Origin: Actinocrinis sp046724665
GTDB lineage: Bacteria > Actinomycetota > Actinomycetes > Streptomycetales > Catenulisporaceae
DNA: 37,201 nt
NCBI GenBank assembly: GCA_046724665.1
Contig: JBKOWZ010000112.1
Coordinates: forward strand, 1-37,201
Direction: 5' to 3'
Made by a program: the position numbers and the translations under genes. Position 1 is the first letter of the stretch. Every line of letters begins with the position of its first letter. This document shows, piece by piece, positions 1 to 5,628 of this stretch. The notes under the pieces are model-generated. The model ran no database searches, was not told where the DNA came from, and worked only from the letters and a program-made list of their open reading frames with translations.

Positions 1-973
1 CGGCGATCGCGCAGCAGGCCACCGCGACGGCCTCGACCGCCGGGATGGCGATGCCGGGCCGCGCGGCAGCCAGGGCGCGCACCGTGCCGTCGAGCAGCGC
101 GGCGGCGTCGGAGGAGACGACGTTGTCCGAGCCGATCAGGCCCACGGTGATGTCGTTGGCCAAGGTGGCGCCGAGTTTGTGGACCTGCGCCTGCGCGGTG
201 GTCAGGTTGGCGGCGGTCAGCTTCGACAGGTCGAGCTGGACCACGACCACGTCGCCGCCGACGGTCTCGCGGCCGTAGAACGCGCTCTGGTCGGCGAACA
301 GCGGCTCGGTTCCCGGGCCGGCCGCGTCCGGGATCGCCCACACCGGGTCGTCCGCCGACTTGGGCCGGTAGATGCCGACGACGGTGCCGAGGTCCGGGGT
401 CGGCGGCAGCCCGAACCGTACGACACCCGGCCCGAGCGTGACCGTCTGACCGACCTCCAGGTGGTCGCGCGCCGCCTCGTCGGCGGACACCGCCAGCTGC
501 AACGGCGGCGGCGGCCCGAGCCCGTCCTGCTCGCCGCGCCTGGCGTTGTCCGTGACGACGGCGTCGGGCCAGCGACCCTGCACGATCGTGGCGGCGCTCT
601 TCGCTTCCGGCGAATTCCACACCACCGGCAGGACGTTCTGGCCCGGCACAGCGCGCGGCGCGCCGAGCAGGCCGGTCACCGTGGTGGACGGCAGCGCGGT
701 CAGCGTCGAGCCGACGTCGAGGCGGGCGGCCGTGTCGAGCTGGTCGCCGTCCGCGACGCCGCCGGTCTGCACGACGATGCGCCGCTGCGCGATGGTCGCG
801 TCCTTCGCGGTCCCCGCGACCGCGCGCGCCTGCGTGGCGCCGGCGAAGGCCGCGACGGTGACCAGCGCGGTCGCCGCGCACAGCACCAGGAGGAACGCCA
901 CGAGCACGACGGACGCGTGAACGCGGGCACGCCGGACGACCAGTCCACGCGTGGTAGCACCGTGTCCAGACAC
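1..973 (-). CDS. FtsX/MacB-like ABC transporter permease, N-terminal part (runs off the left edge)
   Basis: The frame is open from a GTG at 973 to base 1, giving about 324 residues without a stop; the 3' end lies outside the window. A purine-rich GGGGAGGG stretch about 10 nt upstream supports the GTG. A short basic N-terminus is followed by one hydrophobic segment at about residues 14-40. A long extracytoplasmic-type domain follows, with phrases such as LDVGSTLTALP and LLGAPRAVPGQNVLPVVW, and a second hydrophobic stretch begins at the window edge (IAIPAVEAVAVACCAIA). One membrane anchor, a large external domain and then further helices is the layout of FtsX/MacB-type permeases, which act with an ATPase in lipoprotein export, peptide efflux or signalling. 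The substrate cannot be told, and no ATPase is visible. The class is fairly sure, the exact family less so. Confidence 0.6.
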   Translation of the reverse strand, partial: MSGHGATTRGLVVRRARVHASVVLVAFLLVLCAATALVTVAAFAGATQARAVAGTAKDATIAQRRIVVQTGGVADGDQLDTAARLDVGSTLTALPSTTVTGLLGAPRAVPGQNVLPVVWNSPEAKSAATIVQGRWPDAVVTDNARRGEQDGLGPPPPLQLAVSADEAARDHLEVGQTVTLGPGVVRFGLPPTPDLGTVVGIYRPKSADDPVWAIPDAAGPGTEPLFADQSAFYGRETVGGDVVVVQLDLSKLTAANLTTAQAQVHKLGATLANDITVGLIGSDNVVSSDAAALLDGTVRALAAARPGIAIPAVEAVAVACCAIA

Positions 974-1157
974 GCGGCCGTCGCCCTCCCCGTACCGGTT
1001 TCGGGGTCGCGCGCCGCGGCGTCGGCGGCTGCTTAGGAACCCGAAGAGTTAGGGGAAACCTAGCGAGTCAGAGGCACTACGCGCACGGGCTGGTTACGAA
1101 GCCGTGATCTGTTTCTCGGCCCGGCCTGCCTGGCGGACGGCCGTGGTCACGGTGTGA

Positions 1158-1913
1158 TCAGGACAAGGCGCGCACCGCGACGGCGATTCCGAGAGCGATC
1201 GCGAAGAGCGCGGTGGTCGCCCCTGCTACCTGGAGCGCCGCCTTCCGCACGCGGGCGTTGATGTCGCGCCGGAACTCCTCGGTGTCGTTGACGCGCGGAA
1301 ACGGCTTGTCCGGGACCGGTACGCCGAGGAAGGCGCACAGCGGTTCCCAGCCCTCAGAGACCTGATAGACGAGCAGCCGGTCGGCGGGTACGTACGCCTT
1401 CACCTCCTCGTTGTGCTTCAGGAACGCCTCGATGGCGAACTCGCGGTCGCCGGGCCGGCCGAAGTGCCGGTCCTCGAAGATCACCCGCCACACCCCGTCG
1501 AGCATGTGCGGCACGGCGAGGGCGTTCGGGTTGAGCACGGAGAAGAACGAGAAGTTCAAGCGCGCGAGGAGATTTCGGCGGCGCAGCGGGAAGCGGAAGA
1601 TGGTCTTGTACATGCTGTCCACCCACCGCTGCGGGTCGCGGACGCTGAGGACGACCTTCGCGTCCGGGTAGGTGTCAACCAGTTCCCGCCAGTAGAACGC
1701 CCCGGGCCAGTCCACCGTCGAGCGGTAGCCGCGGTACAGCTCGTGCCAGTCCGCCGGGATGTCTCCATCGAGGACGCGGCGCCAGGTCTTGGCCCGGTCG
1801 CGCCGGTCCATCACCTCCTTCATGTGGTAGCAGGGCCCGTAGCCCAGTTCCTCGAGGGCGAGCTTGAGCGAGTTGGTGCCGGTCCGGCCCATTCCGACGC
1901 CGATGACTTCCAT
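1158..1913 (-). CDS. Sulfotransferase-family protein with a C-terminal membrane anchor
   Basis: This 251-aa protein opens with a phosphosulfate-binding-loop-like motif, GVGMGRTGTNS (residues 5-15), followed by LKLALEELGYGPCYHM. That opening is typical of the sulfotransferase family that includes PF17784-type proteins. VVLSVRDPQRWVDSMYKT, near residues 90-105, matches the second conserved R-D-P-W-S region that contacts the 3'-phosphate of PAPS. The last ~30 residues are a hydrophobic segment (about 222-250), suggesting tail anchoring. Family members transfer sulfate from PAPS, but many bacterial ones are uncharacterised, so the acceptor is unknown. The ATG at 1913 begins directly before the P-loop strand, so little upstream extension is likely, although the ribosome site is weak. 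It stands alone between 184- and 188-bp gaps and a role in the RiPP cluster is not evident. Confidence 0.75.
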   Translation of the reverse strand: MEVIGVGMGRTGTNSLKLALEELGYGPCYHMKEVMDRRDRAKTWRRVLDGDIPADWHELYRGYRSTVDWPGAFYWRELVDTYPDAKVVLSVRDPQRWVDSMYKTIFRFPLRRRNLLARLNFSFFSVLNPNALAVPHMLDGVWRVIFEDRHFGRPGDREFAIEAFLKHNEEVKAYVPADRLLVYQVSEGWEPLCAFLGVPVPDKPFPRVNDTEEFRRDINARVRKAALQVAGATTALFAIALGIAVAVRALS

Positions 1914-2032
1914 GCCGGAAAGGTTAGGTGCCGCTCAGGGCGCGACCTTCTCCGAGCGTGCCCGGTGAGCTGCGCCATCAGGTGGTTTGCCGGATGCGGG
2001 GCGAGTTCGAGTACGCACATGCTTTCGACGCG

Positions 2033-2071
2033 CCGCCGCAGCCGCCCCGGGTGGGGTGGCGGCTGCGGCGG
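2033..2071 (-). terminator. Strong hairpin, likely terminator of the C25 peptidase operon
   Basis: A perfect 14-bp inverted repeat (2033-2046 paired with 2058-2071) surrounds an 11-nt loop. It lies about 30 bp beyond the stop of the leftward small gene 2102-2350, where a terminator is expected. No clear U-tract follows, as is common in GC-rich actinomycetes. Confidence 0.6.
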
Positions 2072-2101
2072 TGGGGTGCGGGCCCGTTTCCTGGGCGGTG
2101 C

Positions 2102-2350
2102 CTACTCGGAGTCAGCGTCGAGGATGTCCCACTGACTGATGAAGACGTACTGCTGGTCTATCTCGCCGCGGACCTCGACTTCGTGGCCGGCCAGGTGATC
2201 GAGGCGGGTCGGTCCGAACGAGGGTTCGTCCGGATGCCGCAGGACGTAACGCTGCCCGCCGCTGTGCAGCACGAGGGCGTCGCGCTCGCTCTTGGACCCG
2301 ATGTTGACGCGTTCGATCGCCGCGCGGCCGCGCAGCCGGGTCTCGTTCAC
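2102..2350 (-). CDS. Small protein translationally coupled to the C25-like peptidase, possibly OB-fold-like
   Basis: The GTG at 2350 overlaps the stop of the peptidase gene (GTGA), so the two are very probably co-translated. The product is 82 aa, soluble, with alternating hydrophobic residues and many charged ones: AAIERVNIGSKSERDAL, then YVLRHPDEPSF, then HEVEVRGEIDQQYVFISQWDIL. The strand-rich pattern with a G-K-S-E turn and a closing VEVRGEI-FIVxxW-like strand resembles a small OB-type or SH3-like barrel. That is my reading of the pattern, not a recognised family. A partner or regulatory subunit for the peptidase is plausible because of the coupling. It is the last gene before the hairpin at 2033-2071. 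Confidence 0.6.
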   Translation of the reverse strand: MNETRLRGRAAIERVNIGSKSERDALVLHSGGQRYVLRHPDEPSFGPTRLDHLAGHEVEVRGEIDQQYVFISQWDILDADSE

Positions 2351-3825
2351 CGGGCGTGCGCCTCGTCCACGGCGACGATGTTGCCGTTCTCCTCGCGCAC
2401 GAGCACCACGACGTGCGTGGACACCGGGGCCTGCGGGTCGCGCTCCTCCTGGAGGAGGTGGAAGCGCGCGAGCGGGCCTACGCTCTCGAGCACCGAGCTC
2501 TCGCCGGTCCACTGCCCGGCGAACGTGCGGATCGACGGCTCCTGCAAGCCGTACTGTTCGGCGATGCTGCGCAGCCGCGTGTCGAGTTCGCCGCCGCGCT
2601 CGGAGTCGGCGACCTGCACGGGCACGGCCATGTTGCGCTCGAGCATCTGGCCGGTCAGCTTCGCCTGCCGGTGGAACTCGGCGGTGGCGGCCTCCGGGTC
2701 GATCTTGGCCAGGGTCCGCACCGTCACCGGCGTGAACGAGGGGTCGGCCAGCAGGGTGAACTCCGCCATCGTCTTGACATCGACCGGGTCCGCTGCCGGC
2801 GTGACCTGGTGCATGTAATCCTGCCGCGCCTTGAGCACCGCCTCGCCGGTGGAAAGGCCGCTCAGCACGTGGATGAGGGCGGTCCCGGTGATCACGTCGG
2901 CCCACTTGATGGAGTCGGCGGGGCCGTAGGCGATGACCGTGCTGCCGAAGAAGAAGACGGCGCCGCTGCCCAGGTACGTGTTGCAGATCGGCAGCGGCTT
3001 TCCGGAGCTCGGCGCGTACAGTTGCGCGCCGTAACAGCACTCTGCCGCGATGATGCTCCCGGCCGTGATGTGGTGGTCGACGTCGGCGGAGGTCATGGCC
3101 ACCGGGTACCCGCCGCCGCCTTGGCCATACCACTGCGGGTCGTTCGAACCGCCGTGGCAGTTGACGAAGTGGCTCCTCGGCGTCAGGGCCGCGGGGTCCC
3201 ACGGGGAGCCCTTCGGCGGGCACAGCTGCATCTTCGACGCGTCGTGGAAGATGCGCGAGAGGTTGATCTCGGTGGACTTCGCCCAGACCGCGGCCGAGAC
3301 GGCGAAGTAGTTCTGGTAGTCGCTCGGCCGGCCGGGCTTGGTGGTGATGACGCGGTCGATCGGGGACGTCAGATAGTTCACGTCCTTGTTGCCGCTGACG
3401 TCGGGCAGCCGGCCCACGACGCGGGTGGGGGCGAGGAACTTGCCCGGGTCGCGGCTGTACGGCGCCTCGCAGGCGTACGGTAGGTCGCTGGGGATCGAGG
3501 CGTCGTCCTGCGTCGGGTCGTCCAGCGTCTGGTGCGGGACGATGTCCGGGCCGCCGAGAATCATCAGGTAGTGGGGCTTGGCGCGCTGGTAGACGGCGTC
3601 GATGCAGTCCTTGTACTGCTTGTCGTCCCGCGCGGAGGCCACCGCCGTCGCCGAGTACTGCGCCGTCTGGTTCGGGTCGGTCAGGTCCACCACCGTGGTG
3701 GCGATGCCGCGGCGTTTGTCGGCCTCGATCAGGTCGCCCAGCTTGCTCTGGACGGCCTTGACCCCGGTGGGCCCGAACTTCGCGTTCAGGTTGGCGTAGC
3801 TCGTGACGATGATCTTGGTTCTCAT
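2347..3825 (-). CDS. C25 (gingipain/caspase-like, clan CD) cysteine peptidase, cytoplasmic
   Basis: This 492-aa protein has an ideal start: AGGAGGTGG lies 8-9 nt before the ATG at 3825. The first ~120 residues form an alpha/beta region (KIIVTSY near the start, PHYLMILGGPDIVP near 105) like the subdomain before the catalytic core of gingipain-type enzymes. The catalytic pair is visible: His224 in FVNCHGGSND after a hydrophobic strand, and Cys263 in IIAAECCYGAQ (C-x-x-G). Their spacing of 39 resembles the 33 I recall for RgpB. Cys264 is the alternative nucleophile. There is no signal peptide or membrane segment, unlike the secreted gingipains, so it should act inside the cell. It is divergent from the RiPP precursor and coupled to a small downstream gene. 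Family members cleave after Arg, Lys or Asp, but specificity cannot be read here. A role in leader removal is a hypothesis; stress or defence proteolysis is the alternative. Confidence 0.75.
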   Translation of the reverse strand: MRTKIIVTSYANLNAKFGPTGVKAVQSKLGDLIEADKRRGIATTVVDLTDPNQTAQYSATAVASARDDKQYKDCIDAVYQRAKPHYLMILGGPDIVPHQTLDDPTQDDASIPSDLPYACEAPYSRDPGKFLAPTRVVGRLPDVSGNKDVNYLTSPIDRVITTKPGRPSDYQNYFAVSAAVWAKSTEINLSRIFHDASKMQLCPPKGSPWDPAALTPRSHFVNCHGGSNDPQWYGQGGGGYPVAMTSADVDHHITAGSIIAAECCYGAQLYAPSSGKPLPICNTYLGSGAVFFFGSTVIAYGPADSIKWADVITGTALIHVLSGLSTGEAVLKARQDYMHQVTPAADPVDVKTMAEFTLLADPSFTPVTVRTLAKIDPEAATAEFHRQAKLTGQMLERNMAVPVQVADSERGGELDTRLRSIAEQYGLQEPSIRTFAGQWTGESSVLESVGPLARFHLLQEERDPQAPVSTHVVVLVREENGNIVAVDEAHAR

Positions 3826-3840
3826 CAGTTAATCCACCTC

Positions 3841-3868
3841 CTGATATCAGGGCGGATGCACTGCATCC
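3841..3868 (-). promoter_or_regulatory. Two palindromes in the 5' region of the C25 peptidase gene
   Basis: CTGATATCAG (3841-3850) is a perfect 10-bp palindrome overlapping the upstream edge of the peptidase ribosome-binding site. Three bases further lies GGATGCA-C-TGCATCC (3854-3868), a perfect 7-bp inverted repeat around one base. Either could be a repressor operator or a small 5'-UTR structure limiting translation. No -10/-35 pair is clear nearby. Confidence 0.4.
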
Positions 3869-4039
3869 CCGCCGCGGTGCACCCCGTTCGGGATTCATTC
3901 AGACATAGGCCTGCCTGTGTCGCAGCTCGCTTGAGCCGTTCGGGGGCGCAAGGCCGGGCGGCCGCCGGGCCGGCGGGAAGACAAGATGTTAATTCGTCCA
4001 TTGAGTGGATTGTCGTCGCCCTTCCGGGCTAGCGAGGGC

Positions 4040-4067
4040 TTCGACAAGTCGATCATGGGGATAGCGT
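4040..4067 (+). promoter_or_regulatory. Weak candidate promoter for the RiPP precursor
   Basis: TTCGAC (4040-4045) and TAGCGT (4062-4067) are separated by 16 bp, a possible SigA-type pair. It would place the transcript start about 40 nt before the precursor ATG. The -35 match is poor. It was chosen because it is the best pair in the 289-bp gap shared with the divergent peptidase gene. Confidence 0.22.
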
Positions 4068-4114
4068 GCCCGGGGGTTGACGGCAACCCATTCCCTTCCT
4101 GATTGGAGCATTAC

Positions 4115-4384
4115 ATGGGGCAGCGTGATGACCTGCAAACGCGTGTCGCCGCCCGGGCGGCGGCCGATCCCGAGTTCAAGTCGTTGCTGACGCGTGACCC
4201 GCACGCGGCGATCGAGCAGGAACTGGGGATCGCCGTGCCCTCGAACATGAACATCAAGGTAGTGCAGGACACGGCGGACACCGCCTACCTGGTCCTGCCC
4301 TCGAACGGAAGCGCGCCGAGTCCGGCGGACATGCAGAGCAAGGGCGTCACGTGGTCGGCTCCGTCCAACGGTTGTTCGTGCTGA
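4115..4384 (+). CDS. RiPP precursor peptide with NHLP (proteusin-type) leader
   Basis: The 89-aa peptide starts at ATG 4115, with GGAG six bases upstream; a TTG at 4103 is in frame but lies before that site. The leader has the nitrile-hydratase-like (NHLP) pattern: AAADPEFKSLLTRDP, then AAIEQELGIAVP, then IKVVQDTADTAYLVLP (residues 46-62). The tail after residue 62 is poor in charged residues and ends T79-W-S81-A-P-S84-N-G-C87-S88-C89 at the stop. Two C-terminal Cys preceded by Ser/Thr are what a LanM enzyme needs to form (methyl)lanthionine rings. The usual double-Gly or Ala-Gly cleavage site is absent; K76 is the only basic residue after the leader fold. Downstream genes encode LanM, a PhyH-like oxygenase and a B12 radical SAM enzyme, the same enzyme classes as in polytheonamide-type proteusin clusters. 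The exact core boundary is unknown. Confidence 0.88.
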   Translation: MGQRDDLQTRVAARAAADPEFKSLLTRDPHAAIEQELGIAVPSNMNIKVVQDTADTAYLVLPSNGSAPSPADMQSKGVTWSAPSNGCSC

Positions 4385-4428
4385 CGCAATGACACGGCTT
4401 TCTCGGCCGCAGCCGTATTCGTACCGCA

Positions 4429-5628
4429 GTGGGCGCTGACAGTCTCTCCGGCCGGGTCGCCCGGCCGGAGAGCATCAGCGAGGACTGCGAGGACGATCTG
4501 GGCCCGGGCCTGGAGCGCGAATGCGAACGCGGATGCGTCCCAGGGCCCTCAGTGGAACACCTTCTCGGCCGGATGGCCGACGCGTTGTCTCCGGAACTGG
4601 TACCCGACAGCTCGCTCGCGGCGGCGCGGGCTGTCGCCCGGCGGCTGCCGGGGGCGATGACGACGCGCTTGGGCTTCGAGGCGCGGTTGCAGGAGGCCAT
4701 TGACCGGGCTGATCTGCTGCTCTGCGTCACTCCCTGGTTCGGCGAGCGCGAGGCGCTGCTCGCTCGTACCGCGCGACAGGACGGCTTGGCGTGCTCGGCG
4801 GCGGATGCCTGGCAGCGGATGGGCGCGCTAGCACGGGAGTGGGCACGGCCCGCCTCCCGTCTTCACCGGAGCGTTTCGAACGTCTGGCTCGAGTTCGACC
4901 TCGACCGGATGCCCGTAGGCTTGCCGGCCCCGTGTGTCTTCTTCGGCCTCGAAGATCCCGGCGTGCAGGATCCCGCCCATCCGGGACGGCGGCAGCAGTT
5001 GGCCATGGATCGTCGAGCCGCGAGCGCCGGTCTCGAAGCGCTCGGCGGGGGAGTGCTGTCGCCGCGGCTGACGGCCCGAGTCGATCGCTGCTTCCGGGCA
5101 CTGCCCGGGGACGCCAAGGTCTTCCAGGTCGGCGTGATGCTCGCCCGCCACGCGCAGGCGGTACGCCTATGCGTCCGTCGCCTGCCAGAGCACGGATTCG
5201 CCGACTACCTGCGGGACGTGGGCTGGAGCGGCGATCTGAACCGGATCGGGTCGTGTCTCGAAGAGCTCTTACACCATGCCGACCATGTCTGTCTGGACGT
5301 TGACGTGACGGAGGACGGCGTGCTGCCCGGCCTGGGGATCGAGTGTTCCATTGTGCCCGCGCCGGGGGAGCAGGCAGGGCCTCGTTGGGAAGGGCTGCTC
5401 GGATTTGCCGTCCGCCTCGGCCTGTGTTCGGCGAAGAAGGCCGCGGCGCTGCTCGAGTGGCCGGGTCTCGAAGCCGCGGCGGCGGACGGGTCGGCGCACG
5501 AGGTGCTGATCCGTGCCGTGTCCCACGTCAAGTTCGCCTGCCTGTCGGGTCGGCTGGTCGAGGCGAAGGGCTATTTCGGCGGTTGGCGGCGGGTCACCGC
5601 CGCGGGCTTGTTGAGAGGAACGGCGTGA
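4429..5628 (+). CDS. Unrecognised protein of the RiPP cluster (about 350-399 aa)
   Basis: I do not recognise this family. The frame opens at GTG 4429, but the first part would translate the hairpin 4444-4472 and has no ribosome site. GTG 4552 (AGGG six bases before) or ATG 4573 are better starts, giving 358 or 351 aa. The protein is soluble, with no signal peptide or membrane helix. Two acidic strand motifs resemble each other: VSNVWLEFDLD followed by GLPAPC (near residue 147 of the long form), and ADHVCLDVDVTEDG followed by GLGIEC (near 285). This suggests an internal duplication. The C-terminus contains AVSHVKFACLSG and AKGYFGGW. Its stop shares one base with the LanM start, so it is almost certainly needed with LanM. 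A precursor-binding or enzyme-partner role is possible, but unsupported by any known domain. Confidence 0.7.
   Translation: MGADSLSGRVARPESISEDCEDDLGPGLERECERGCVPGPSVEHLLGRMADALSPELVPDSSLAAARAVARRLPGAMTTRLGFEARLQEAIDRADLLLCVTPWFGEREALLARTARQDGLACSAADAWQRMGALAREWARPASRLHRSVSNVWLEFDLDRMPVGLPAPCVFFGLEDPGVQDPAHPGRRQQLAMDRRAASAGLEALGGGVLSPRLTARVDRCFRALPGDAKVFQVGVMLARHAQAVRLCVRRLPEHGFADYLRDVGWSGDLNRIGSCLEELLHHADHVCLDVDVTEDGVLPGLGIECSIVPAPGEQAGPRWEGLLGFAVRLGLCSAKKAAALLEWPGLEAAAADGSAHEVLIRAVSHVKFACLSGRLVEAKGYFGGWRRVTAAGLLRGTA
4444..4472 (+). terminator. 13-bp perfect hairpin after the precursor gene (partial terminator/attenuator)
   Basis: CTCTCCGGCCGGG (4444-4456) and its exact complement (4460-4472) flank a 3-nt loop, about 60 bp after the precursor stop. 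RiPP operons often carry such a stem-loop so that precursor mRNA exceeds enzyme mRNA. There is no U-run, so it may act as an attenuator or 3'-end stabiliser. It lies inside the longest possible reading frame of the next gene, which casts doubt on the earliest start there. Confidence 0.6.

Noticed and set aside
5343..5627. N-terminal extension of LanM upstream of 5628
   Set aside because: It overlaps the coding part of the preceding protein in another frame; the ATG at 5628 has a ribosome site and the usual coupled overlap.
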